A model generated the notes under the pieces. The model did no database searches. It was not told the DNA's origin and was given only the letters and a program-made list of their open reading frames with translations. Below, in pieces: positions 15,080 through 23,386 of a stretch of 64,000 nucleotides of DNA. Source of the DNA: Anaerolineales bacterium. Lineage in GTDB: Bacteria > Chloroflexota > Anaerolineae > Anaerolineales > Villigracilaceae. Every line of letters starts with the position of its first letter. Position 1 is the stretch's first letter. Location: contig JAHDWB010000006.1 of NCBI GenBank assembly GCA_023382595.1, positions 62,001-126,000 on the forward strand, in the 5' to 3' direction. A program made the position numbers and the translations under genes.

Positions 15080-16087
15080 CTATTTTCCAATGAGATACCG
15101 CCAGGTCAGCGGACCAACGATCCCATCCACGGTCAGCCCGTTCGCAGTTTGGAAATCCTTCACTGCATCAGCAGTGTCCGGACCAAAGATGCCGTCCACT
15201 TGAATGGAATAATTGAACTTATCCCTCAGCAGCCTTTGGATGGCGCGCACTTCCTGCCCGGTCTTTCCCTGCGCCGCCTGAATGATCAACGCTTGCCAGG
15301 TCTGCGGACCGACGATCCCGTCGGCGGTTAACCCTTTTGCAGATTGGAAATCCTTCACCTTCGACAACGTGATCGGACCGAACTTTCCATCCACATCCAG
15401 ATCATGACCATGCGCCCGCAGAAGGTGTTGAATGGCATACACTTCCACGCCTGAATCGCTGGACCTGAACGTTTTCCACTGCGCTTCCGACTCAGCCACA
15501 GCCTGAATCTGCACCCAGAACGGACCTGAAGCGAGGGCAAAGATCACGCCCCCCGGCTCTTTGAGCTTCCAGTTGCCTTTGTACGTGCCGGGTGCGGCGG
15601 GAGCGGTCAAGTTGACGGTCACATCCACTGTCTGACCTGGGGCTACATTCCCATTTGTCAGCTGCTGGGATGCGGGTCCGCTCATCGCATCGCCTGAGTC
15701 AAAGACCAACTGATAGCCGGACGTCCATGTGCATGAGCCGGAATTTCGCAGCCGCCATGTTTTGGTGAAGGCTTTGCTCACTGCGATGTTCGTATTATCC
15801 GGAATTGTCACATCCGCCACAAAAGACGCGACATTGCACGGAATGGATGTATTGGTGGCGTTCGTTTGTGCGGGCGGCGGCGTGGAAGTGGCTGCCCCTT
15901 CGCTGGGTATCGGCGTGGATGTGTTGATTTCTGTTGGCGGTTGCGTCTCCTGCGCGGCGGCAGTGATCGTCTGTGCTGCAAGTGTAAAGATCAAGCCTTC
16001 GCCCGCCTCCTGCGTCCCTGTCGGCAGATTGCAGGCGGATAGAAGCAAAATCAGCACGAGGGGTACCAAGATCAATTTTCGGTTCAT
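15080..16087 (-). CDS. Lipoprotein with NBR1-Ig-like domain and two peptidoglycan-binding domains
   Basis: About 335 residues. The N-terminus is a lipoprotein signal peptide with lipobox LLLSAC, then a Thr/Pro-rich linker. Residues about 90-200 form an NBR1-type Ig-like domain (KTWRLRNSGSCTWTSGYQLVF, AAPGTYKGNWKLKEPGG). Two PG_binding_1 repeats follow, each with a VDGxFGP and DGIVGPxTW signature, ending the protein. It should be anchored in the membrane outer face and bind cell-wall glycan or peptide. The start at 16087 has a GGAG ribosome site and fits the signal peptide; an upstream in-frame extension lacks both. Confidence 0.88.
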   Translation of the reverse strand: MNRKLILVPLVLILLLSACNLPTGTQEAGEGLIFTLAAQTITAAAQETQPPTEINTSTPIPSEGAATSTPPPAQTNATNTSIPCNVASFVADVTIPDNTNIAVSKAFTKTWRLRNSGSCTWTSGYQLVFDSGDAMSGPASQQLTNGNVAPGQTVDVTVNLTAPAAPGTYKGNWKLKEPGGVIFALASGPFWVQIQAVAESEAQWKTFRSSDSGVEVYAIQHLLRAHGHDLDVDGKFGPITLSKVKDFQSAKGLTADGIVGPQTWQALIIQAAQGKTGQEVRAIQRLLRDKFNYSIQVDGIFGPDTADAVKDFQTANGLTVDGIVGPLTWRYLIGK

Positions 16088-16170
16088 GATATTCTCCTTC
16101 CAACATTTACAGTGTAGCAAAGCCCAAGCCAAAGCACAATTTGCCATTGGTACCATGTAAACTTTGTGCA

Positions 16171-16214
16171 AATAAAAAAGACGGTCAGTTTGAACGTTCA
16201 AACTGACCGTCTTT
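16171..16214 (-). terminator. Intrinsic terminator of the substrate-binding lipoprotein gene
   Basis: A perfect 38-bp palindrome (16177-16214) with arms AAAGACGGTCAGTTTGAAC and the exact complement. On the minus strand it runs into TTTTTTATT, so it terminates the gene that stops at 16237. Confidence 0.85.
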
Positions 16215-16236
16215 CCGTAGCTTTTTTGCTTGAGAT

Positions 16237-17019
16237 TTATTTCCAGATGAAGGAAATTTCGGGTTCGCCAGCCGCGCCCCAATATTCAGGATTGCGGGTG
16301 AGGGTTAATCCGGTGTCTGTCCATGAGGAGATCTGATACGCTCCGCTGGAGACAATGGAACTGTTTTGTGTGCCGTACCCGTCTGTCAAAGAACTGGTAT
16401 CCAGAATGGTGAAGGCGGGATGTGCCAAATATTCAAGCAGTTCAGGCACGGGGCGGTTGAGGTGAATGATGACCGTGTTGGTGTCCACTTTTTGGATGCC
16501 ATCCACCTGGGAAATGGCGCGGTCGTCTGCATCCCGTTGACCGTTGAAACCAAGGAAGATCCTGCTCCATGTGGGGTAGTTGCCATCACCATGCAGGGGG
16601 CTTTGCGGGTCGAACCAACGGTTGAAATTTTCGACGATGATGTCAGTGGTAATGGGGTTGCCGTTGCTGAATTTTGCGTTTTGACGAATCTCGAAGATAT
16701 AGTTGAGCTGGTCATCTGAAGTGACCCATGAAACGGCGATGCCCGGCTGTGGATTGCCATTCTCATCCAGCCGAACCAGCCCTTCGTATAAATATCCACT
16801 CACCAGCAGCGAGTCGGCATCTTCGGTGACGGCGGGGTCGAGTACAATATCAGCACTGATGGCGGATGACTGATCCGTTTCGGGGGTGGATACTGCTTCT
16901 GGTGTTGGGGCAGGCTGGGGTTCGTCTGTTGAGGCGGCTTGCGGCTGGCAGCCTGTCAATAAAAGCAGAAAAACTATAAAAAGACTGAATATCTGAAGGC
17001 GAAACTTCTTTTGGTCCAT
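16237..17019 (-). CDS. Short family-5 substrate-binding lipoprotein (N-terminal lobe only)
   Basis: 260 residues. The lipobox VFLLLLTGC is followed by a Pro/Thr-rich spacer. The body matches the first lobe of SBP_bac_5 peptide/nickel-binding proteins: LLVSGYLYEGLVRLDENGNPQPGIAVSW, then IFEIRQNAKFSNGNPITTDII and the ILDTSSLTDGYGT region. Typical members have about 500 residues; this one stops after roughly the first 240 of the mature fold, with its own strong terminator and no permease or ATPase genes around. It may be a free-standing sensor or surface-binding lipoprotein or a decayed gene; the clean ending argues against recent decay. The start at 17019 has a GAGGAAG ribosome site. Confidence 0.78.
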   Translation of the reverse strand: MDQKKFRLQIFSLFIVFLLLLTGCQPQAASTDEPQPAPTPEAVSTPETDQSSAISADIVLDPAVTEDADSLLVSGYLYEGLVRLDENGNPQPGIAVSWVTSDDQLNYIFEIRQNAKFSNGNPITTDIIVENFNRWFDPQSPLHGDGNYPTWSRIFLGFNGQRDADDRAISQVDGIQKVDTNTVIIHLNRPVPELLEYLAHPAFTILDTSSLTDGYGTQNSSIVSSGAYQISSWTDTGLTLTRNPEYWGAAGEPEISFIWK

Positions 17020-17293
17020 GTGATTTTCACTTCCTCTCGGCGAATTGGTCGATGGTATCATTCTTGAATTATGAAGGTATTAGAGCGGTGTAAACCTTGC
17101 AACTTTCGGGCAAAATGCTGGGATTTGTTTATTCTAGCGCATTTTAATTGAATAGGAAATATAATCGGACTTTATCGGCATGATTTGGCAATTTGTCGGG
17201 CAAATTCGGATAATGATCGCAACCCTTTTTTGTCCAAATGCCCAACTAATACTATGAGTTAATATTACAGAGAAAACAATTCAGAGGAACGTG
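17020..17293. promoter_or_regulatory. Divergent intergenic region before the repeat lipoprotein
   Basis: This 274-bp AT-rich gap separates divergent genes. TATAAT occurs at 17160-17165 without a good -35. Two similar stretches, around 17101 and 17190, share a TCGGGCAAA core, and could be regulator sites. For the minus gene, TTTACA-17 nt-TAATTC is a plausible promoter. No gene is seen. Confidence 0.35.
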
Positions 17294-20200
17294 ATGAGAA
17301 GAGGTACCATGCAAACCAAAGTATCCCATAGTTTATTTAAGTTCTTTTCCATGCTGCTCGTTCTGTCGCTAATCTTTTCGGCTTGTGTTCCTGCCAACCC
17401 GGATTTCCTGTCAGGTACAGGCGGCGGAGGCGAGGCGGAGACCCAGGAAGCGCCGACTGAGGAGGTGATACCCACAGAGGAATCTCCTACGGAAGAACCG
17501 CCTACAGAAGTGCCCACCGAGGTGCCTCCTACAGAAGAGACACCTATTCCTACAGATACTTTGGAGGCAACTTCTGAACCTACTCTTGAACCCACTCCTG
17601 AAGAGACGCCTACCTCGACAAATACTTTGGAGCCCACTCTCACTGCGACTCCCGGTGTGAGCGGGCTTGCGGTTAGTACACCCACGGAAACGCCGTTGCC
17701 GCCGCCTACAAATACGCTTGAGCCAGATCCCTATATCGGGTTGGGCGTGGCTTGTAACAATGATTTGTCCGCAACTTTTAAGATCACCAATTATGGCGGA
17801 CCCTTGACCGGTGGCAGTTACACCCTTTCCGAGCCGGGTAAATCGCCCGTTACTTCTCCGCTTGATCTGAGCCCGGGCGGAAGTGTTTCCTTTAAGGCAG
17901 CTGGGAATGCAACGGTCACTGTCAATTATTCGACCTCTCAACTGGAAGATGTCAATCTTGAAGCGACTGGCACCTGTCTGCCACTGCCGACGAATACGCC
18001 TGTTACCACGTCTACACCTTCCCGCACGCCCACGGTCACCCGCACTCCTTCACCGACCAATACACCGGGACCTTCCCCAACCCCAACAGTAACCCGCACG
18101 CCCACGGCAACGCGTACTGCGACATTGACTCGCACGCCCACGTCCACGATTACCCCTGGACCTTCACCGACTCCGACTCCTTCTCGCACGCCTAGACCGA
18201 CGAGAACGCCTCGACCTACGAATACGCCGACCTCCACCATTACGCCGGGTCCATCCCCGACACCGACCGTAACGCGGACTCCGACCGAGACCCGCACGCC
18301 CACGCAGACTCGGACACCTTCTTTGACCCCGACGATCACAAATACGCCGTCCCTAACCCCGACGATTCAGATCTTGGACGGTCAGTTGGATCTGGCGGTT
18401 TTGTGCAATACGGATCTGTCAGCGACCTTTATTATCAGCAATATCTCCGGCGCTGTCAGCAACGGAAGTTTTGACCTGTCCGAGCCGAAGCAAAGCGGAC
18501 CGGTGGATCTGCAACCCGGAGATTCCACCTCCATAAAAGGTGCAGGGTACGCGACCATGACTGTCACCTACAGCACGTCCCTGCTCTCATCTGTGACGCT
18601 GAGTGTGACCGGCTCCTGCTTGCTGCGCCCCACAACCACACCTACCTTTACTCCTACCAGCACGCCGACCAATACGCCCATGCCTCCGTCCCTGACAGCG
18701 AGCGGCGTGTGTACGGGCACGGCGATCGGCTCTGCCACGTTTGTTATCACGAACAATGGCGGCGACATGACCAGCCCTTACACCTATGAGATCGAGGATG
18801 ACAACGGCAATGTTGTGGATACGGGTGCATTCCAATTGGGGGCTGGCGCCAGTACGATCATTAATGTAAGCGGCTCTTCGAACACATATACGTTGTCCAG
18901 CCCGGATGACAGCAATGTGAGCGCCGATGCAGATACGATTCGTTGCGCGCCTCCTCCTCCGCCTCCATCACTCTCTGCAGTGGGTGCGTGTTCATCCAAC
19001 GCTGGCGAAGCCATGTTTATCATCACGAACAACGGTGGCGACATGTCAGCGCCGTACACCTATGATATCGAGGATGACAATGGCAATGTTGTGGATACAG
19101 GCACGTTCCAGTTGAGCGCCGGACAGAGTGCCAATATAAAGGTAAGCGGCTCCTCCATGACCTACACCTTGACCAGCCCGGACGATGGCTCTCTAAATGC
19201 GACGGCAGATCTGTCAACCTGTGTGCAGCCGCCGTCCCTGAGTGTGAGCGGTGCATGTACTTCCGCTTCGGGAATTGCCACTTTTGTCGTCACGAACAGT
19301 GGCGGCGACATGACCTCCGCGTACTCCTACGAGATCACGGATGACAACGGAAATGTTGTGCAATCCTCTACGTTCCAGTTGAATGCCGGACAGAGTGCAT
19401 CCTTTACGATCGGCGGCTCGTCGAGTTCGTACACGTTTGCCAGCCCCAATGACAGTTCTCTGACCGACACGGCGGATATGACAACTTGTGCTCCGCCTCC
19501 ATCCAGCCCTGCCTTGTCGGCAGTGGGTGTGTGCACGTCCAATGAAGGTGAAGTGAGATTTGTGATCACCAATACCGGCGCGGATATGTCAACGCCGTAC
19601 ACCTACGAGATTACTGATGCCAATGGAAATGCGGTTCAAAGCGCCTCCTTCCAGTTGATGTCTGGGCAAAGTGTGGTGGTGGTTGTTTCCGGTTCGTCGA
19701 CCTTATATACCTTGTCCAGCCCGGATGACAGCGGTTTGACCGCTCAGGCGGATACTTCGACCTGTGTAGTCCCGCCTCCTCCCCCCGCTCTAACGGCTAC
19801 CGGACTCTGTATCGCCAATTCTGACTTCGCATCCTTTATCATCACCAATGGCGGCGGCGACATGACAGTGGCTGAAGTGTATACAGTCACGGACGCCGAT
19901 GGCAATGTGGTACAGACCGGCTCCTTCCAATTGAAAGCCGGGCAAAGTCTGAGTTTCAAAGTGGATGGCTCTGGCGGCGAATTGGTGCTGTCCATCGCGG
20001 GCGCTGGCGGACTTAATGTCCGTGTTGCATCGACAAATTGTTACGAACCGGTGCTTTCGGTTGCGCCTGCCGGCTCCTCGATCTGTATCCAGTGCCTTGT
20101 CTTCCACACCTTCCGTGATGACAACCTGGAGATCTACCGCCTCGATGGCATCGAAGGACAGGAAGGCTTCGAACTCTTCAATCTATCCAAGAGTGAGGCT

Positions 20201-21055
20201 GTTGACAGCCGGCCAAGCCGCTCCCCGAACGATTCGTGGGTCGTCTTCCAGAGCAATCGTGATGGAAATGTGGAACTTTACTACACAAATCTCTCTGGAA
20301 GCGGTAATCCAATCAAATTGACGAATTCACCGTCCACTGTCAACAACATCAACCCGATGTATGGTCCCGATTCCAAGACCGTTGTCTTCCAAAGTGACCG
20401 AGGCGGACGCTTTGACCTGTTCACGATCGATCAGGAGAGCGGCGAAGAAGTCCAGATCACCAGTGACCCGGCAGACGATATCAACCCGTTCTATTCGCCT
20501 GATCTAAAGCGGCTGGTGTTCCAGAGCAATCGCAACGGTAATTGGGATATCTTCGTTCTTGATGTGGAAACGGGTAACGAATTCCAATTGACCGACTCGC
20601 TTGTGGATGAGACCTTCCCCGCCTGGTCGCCGAACGGGAAGCAGATCGCCTACCTCGTCAATGTGGATGGCGCGACCGATCTGTATGTGATCGACCTGGA
20701 TACTCGCGAGACCAAACGCATCACGATTGACGGCAGAACCAACAACCATGTCTGGTCGCCGGAAGGCAACCGCATTGCCTATCAGTCCGAACGGAACGGC
20801 AACCTGGATGTGTACACCTATGACTTCATGACCAACGAAGAATACCGGGTGACGGATTATGAAGGACCCGATTCAGGTCCCACCTGGGACTGCGGAGGCG
20901 TGAACCTGGCATTTACTTCCATCCGTGACAGCGATGCAAACATCTTCCAGGTCTTCTGGAAGGGTGGATCCGCTGGTAACATGACCATCGATCCTGCCAC
21001 GGACAAATGGTCGCAGTGGCGCCCGTCCAATGATGTATCCAGCACTGGATACTAA
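17294..21055 (+). CDS. Large repeat lipoprotein with TolB-like beta-propeller
   Basis: About 1,253 residues. A lipobox (LIFSAC, about residue 33) is followed by a Glu/Pro/Thr-rich stalk, one beta-sandwich-like unit (about 145-230), a 125-residue Pro/Thr/Arg linker of TPTxTRTP type, a second such unit (about 365-450), then five tandem repeats of about 92 residues (nt about 18,688-20,040). Each repeat has TNNGGDM, YTYEIxDxNGNVV, FQLxAGQS and a Cys near each end that may form a disulfide. The C-terminal 330 residues contain PD40/TolB-like blades (VVFQSNRDGNVELYY, LVFQSNRNGNWDIFV, IAYQSERNGNLDVYT). Likely a surface adhesin or scaffold. GTG at 17291 and ATG at 17309 are other possible starts. Confidence 0.85.
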   Translation: MRRGTMQTKVSHSLFKFFSMLLVLSLIFSACVPANPDFLSGTGGGGEAETQEAPTEEVIPTEESPTEEPPTEVPTEVPPTEETPIPTDTLEATSEPTLEPTPEETPTSTNTLEPTLTATPGVSGLAVSTPTETPLPPPTNTLEPDPYIGLGVACNNDLSATFKITNYGGPLTGGSYTLSEPGKSPVTSPLDLSPGGSVSFKAAGNATVTVNYSTSQLEDVNLEATGTCLPLPTNTPVTTSTPSRTPTVTRTPSPTNTPGPSPTPTVTRTPTATRTATLTRTPTSTITPGPSPTPTPSRTPRPTRTPRPTNTPTSTITPGPSPTPTVTRTPTETRTPTQTRTPSLTPTITNTPSLTPTIQILDGQLDLAVLCNTDLSATFIISNISGAVSNGSFDLSEPKQSGPVDLQPGDSTSIKGAGYATMTVTYSTSLLSSVTLSVTGSCLLRPTTTPTFTPTSTPTNTPMPPSLTASGVCTGTAIGSATFVITNNGGDMTSPYTYEIEDDNGNVVDTGAFQLGAGASTIINVSGSSNTYTLSSPDDSNVSADADTIRCAPPPPPPSLSAVGACSSNAGEAMFIITNNGGDMSAPYTYDIEDDNGNVVDTGTFQLSAGQSANIKVSGSSMTYTLTSPDDGSLNATADLSTCVQPPSLSVSGACTSASGIATFVVTNSGGDMTSAYSYEITDDNGNVVQSSTFQLNAGQSASFTIGGSSSSYTFASPNDSSLTDTADMTTCAPPPSSPALSAVGVCTSNEGEVRFVITNTGADMSTPYTYEITDANGNAVQSASFQLMSGQSVVVVVSGSSTLYTLSSPDDSGLTAQADTSTCVVPPPPPALTATGLCIANSDFASFIITNGGGDMTVAEVYTVTDADGNVVQTGSFQLKAGQSLSFKVDGSGGELVLSIAGAGGLNVRVASTNCYEPVLSVAPAGSSICIQCLVFHTFRDDNLEIYRLDGIEGQEGFELFNLSKSEAVDSRPSRSPNDSWVVFQSNRDGNVELYYTNLSGSGNPIKLTNSPSTVNNINPMYGPDSKTVVFQSDRGGRFDLFTIDQESGEEVQITSDPADDINPFYSPDLKRLVFQSNRNGNWDIFVLDVETGNEFQLTDSLVDETFPAWSPNGKQIAYLVNVDGATDLYVIDLDTRETKRITIDGRTNNHVWSPEGNRIAYQSERNGNLDVYTYDFMTNEEYRVTDYEGPDSGPTWDCGGVNLAFTSIRDSDANIFQVFWKGGSAGNMTIDPATDKWSQWRPSNDVSSTGY
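18688..20040 (+). repeat. Five tandem coding repeats of about 275 bp
   Basis: Units begin near 18,688, 18,969, 19,235, 19,510 and 19,786. The first four encode a shared pattern (GGDM or GADM, Y-Y-I-D-x-NGN, AGQS, YTLSSPDD, ADxxxC); the fifth is the most diverged. Linkers between units are poly-Pro. Confidence 0.85.
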
Positions 21056-21074
21056 CCGCTAAGGGAAGCATGAA

Positions 21075-21106
21075 CAACTCCCCGGCGCAACTGCGCCGGG
21101 GAGTTG
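21075..21106 (+). terminator. GC-rich hairpin after the repeat lipoprotein
   Basis: CAACTCCCCGGCGC and GCGCCGGGGAGTTG form a 14-bp stem with a 4-nt loop, 19 nt after the stop codon. The tail is CCTTAAT, so U-tract support is weak, but the stem is very stable. Confidence 0.65.
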
Positions 21107-21186
21107 CCTTAATCTACCCATGATTCGCAAGTCGTTGGTATAATCCGCCAGCCTATAAAAAACCACAATCAAGGAAAGTGTTTCGC

Positions 21187-21744
21187 ATGATAGATGTAAA
21201 TGAACTTCGCAAAGGTGTCACATTCGAACTGGACGGCAACCTGTACAAGGTGCTGGATTACAGCCACAACAAAACCGGGCGCGGCAACGCCACCATCCGC
21301 GTCAAAGCCCGAAACCTGCTGACCGGCGCCAATATCGAGCGCACCTTCAACTCCGGTCTGTCCGTGCAGGATGTCAGCCTGGATTTTGCCAATGTCTCGT
21401 ATCTCTACAATGACGGTGACATGTACTATTTCATGGACACTCAGACGTTTGAACAGCCCGCCATCAAAAAGGAAGCGCTCGGCGAAAGCGCCCAGTACCT
21501 GAAGGAGGGCATGGAAGCCAAATTGACCTTCTACAAAGGTGAAGCGATCGACGTTGAAATTCCCACCTCGGTCGACCTCAAAGTTGTCGAAGCGGAAATG
21601 GCGATCCGCGGCGATACCGCTACCGGCGTGACCAAGAAGGTCATCACCGAGACCGGCATCACCGTACAATGCCCGAACTTCGTTAACGTTGGCGATACCA
21701 TCCGCGTGGACACCCGCACAGGCGAGTACGTCACCCGCGTTTAG
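21187..21744 (+). CDS. efp: Elongation factor P
   Basis: 185 residues, the usual EF-P length. It relieves ribosome stalling at polyproline. The KOW-like N-terminal domain, the middle OB domain and the C-terminal OB domain ending in GDTIRVDTRTGEYVTRV are all present. The modification loop reads NKTGRGNA, placing Arg at position 32 and Thr where Pro is usual, so it is not a Lys34 beta-lysylation type. TATAAT at 21139 gives a leader of about 35 nt, with AAGGAAAG 8 nt before the ATG at 21187; a GTG at 21178 is rejected. The window's poly-Pro surface proteins would need EF-P. Confidence 0.97.
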   Translation: MIDVNELRKGVTFELDGNLYKVLDYSHNKTGRGNATIRVKARNLLTGANIERTFNSGLSVQDVSLDFANVSYLYNDGDMYYFMDTQTFEQPAIKKEALGESAQYLKEGMEAKLTFYKGEAIDVEIPTSVDLKVVEAEMAIRGDTATGVTKKVITETGITVQCPNFVNVGDTIRVDTRTGEYVTRV

Positions 21745-21746
21745 TC

Positions 21747-22076
21747 ATGAAGACGCCCGCCGGGCGCGAATGCCCGCATTTTTACGGTGATTACCACAGG
21801 GGCAGGAGCACGGAGGAGTGCCGCCTGCTCAAATTGCAGGGACAGCAATGGTCGCCTGACCTGTGCAAGACCTGCCCCGTGCCTGATATTGCGCGCGCAA
21901 ATTCCTGCCAGTATATGACGCTGAACGTCGAGGTTGCCCGCCCGTTTCTCCTACTCTTTCAGAAACGCGTACAGGTCAAAGCCTATTGCGAAAAATCCAA
22001 GCGGGATGTAGCCGAGCCGCAAGTGGGATGCGGCGAGTGCCATGCCCTGCCGTTCACATTTGAAATAAAAGAATAA
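21747..22076 (+). CDS. Small Cys-rich protein coupled to efp
   Basis: 109 residues, beginning 2 nt after the efp stop. It has nine cysteines in pairs or near-pairs: ECPHF, EECRL, CKTCP, NSCQ, YCEK and GCGECHALP. No signal peptide or membrane span is seen, so it is probably a cytoplasmic zinc or iron-sulfur protein. I do not recognise the family. The tight spacing implies co-expression with EF-P. Confidence 0.75.
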   Translation: MKTPAGRECPHFYGDYHRGRSTEECRLLKLQGQQWSPDLCKTCPVPDIARANSCQYMTLNVEVARPFLLLFQKRVQVKAYCEKSKRDVAEPQVGCGECHALPFTFEIKE

Positions 22077-22105
22077 ACACAGACTCTCCGGGGGAGTCTC
22101 ACATC

Positions 22106-23296
22106 ATGCCGCTTACACTTCTGCTCGATCTCGACGACACCCTGCTCAACACCAACCTGCAAGCGTTCGTTCCCGCGTATTTCCAGGCGCTTTCAAAGCA
22201 ACTGGCACCGCATATTGCGCCCGACTTGATATTCCGCGCCCTGCTCTCCGGCACGCGCCTGATGAACGAGAGTGATGATTTTTCGCACACCCTGCGCGAT
22301 GTCTTCAATGCGGATTTCTACCCTCAACTGAGCGTCTCGCGCGGCGAACTCGACCCCGAGATCGAAAACTTTTACGACAATATTTTCCCAACCCTGCAAA
22401 GCCTGACCACCCCTGTCTCAGACGCAAAATCGTTTGTGGATTGGGCGTTTGAGCAGGGTTATCGCATTGCCATTGCCACCGATCCGCTTCTGCCGCGCAA
22501 AGCCGCGCATCACCGCCTGCGCTGGGCGGGGTTGGATCCGCAGCGGTTTGAACTTGTCACTGCCTTCGAGGATTTTCATTTTTCCAAGACCCATCCCGCC
22601 TATTATGCTGAAACACTTGGTCGGCTGGGTTGGAATGATGGTCCCGTGTTGATGGTCGGGAACGACATTGAGCGTGACATCATCCCGGCGAAGAAGCTCG
22701 GGCTGGCGACCTATCATGTGGATAAAGAACCCGCCTCCGGGTCCGGACCTGAAGCGGATGCGCGCGGCACATTATCGGATCTGCGTCTGTGGCTTGAATC
22801 TACGAACCTCGAATCCCTGAAGCCATCCTTCAAATCCAGCGATTCTGTTCTGGGCATTATGTCATCCACGCCTGCCGTGTTGAACAGTTTGTTGCGCGAT
22901 TTGGATTCCGCAGCCTGGACTCGCAAATCATCCAGGGACGGCTGGTGCATGCTCGAATTGACCTGCCATCTGCGCGACACCGAACGTGAGATCCATCACC
23001 TGCAATTGAAACTGTTTGAGGGGCAGGATGAGCCGTTCATCCCGCGCCCGGATACGGGTGTGTGGGCGAGTCAACGCGATTATCTGCAGGAGGACGGTGC
23101 GGCATCCCTGCGTGAGTTCAATGATGCGAGGCGCGTAACCATTGAACTGTTGCAGAACCTTCCCGCGCATGCGTGGGAAAGGAAGGCGCGCCATGCCATT
23201 TTCGGACCGACCAATTTTCTGGAAGTGGCTGGATTTATGGCTGAGCATGACCGCATGCACATTCAACAGGCGTGGTCGATATTGAAGAAACTGTAG
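22106..23296 (+). CDS. HAD-family hydrolase fused to a DinB-like domain
   Basis: 396 residues. Residues about 1-225 are a HAD phosphatase: DLDDTLLNT (catalytic DxDxT) at the start, the IATDPLLPRKAAHHRL motif II/III region and VGNDIERDIIPAKKLGL with the acidic motif IV. Residues about 255-396 are a four-helix DinB/YfiT-like domain, with His residues in ELTCHLRDTEREIHH and AEHDRMHIQQAW placed to bind metal. HAD and DinB are usually separate proteins, so this is a fusion. It may combine phosphatase action with a metal-dependent transfer or thiol-linked reaction. Substrate unknown. Confidence 0.83.
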   Translation: MPLTLLLDLDDTLLNTNLQAFVPAYFQALSKQLAPHIAPDLIFRALLSGTRLMNESDDFSHTLRDVFNADFYPQLSVSRGELDPEIENFYDNIFPTLQSLTTPVSDAKSFVDWAFEQGYRIAIATDPLLPRKAAHHRLRWAGLDPQRFELVTAFEDFHFSKTHPAYYAETLGRLGWNDGPVLMVGNDIERDIIPAKKLGLATYHVDKEPASGSGPEADARGTLSDLRLWLESTNLESLKPSFKSSDSVLGIMSSTPAVLNSLLRDLDSAAWTRKSSRDGWCMLELTCHLRDTEREIHHLQLKLFEGQDEPFIPRPDTGVWASQRDYLQEDGAASLREFNDARRVTIELLQNLPAHAWERKARHAIFGPTNFLEVAGFMAEHDRMHIQQAWSILKKL

Positions 23297-23386
23297 ATCG
23301 CGCGTGTCTTCACGCCTGCAAGCGTGTTATTATGCAAAGGACAAGTCCGCTTGTCCTTTTACTTTTTGTTCAGGAGAGAGTGATTA

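Noticed and set aside
17990-18365. CRISPR-like or minisatellite array in the Pro/Thr-rich stretch
   Set aside because: The repeats are irregular codon-level TPTxTRTP units inside an open frame with no spacers of fixed length.
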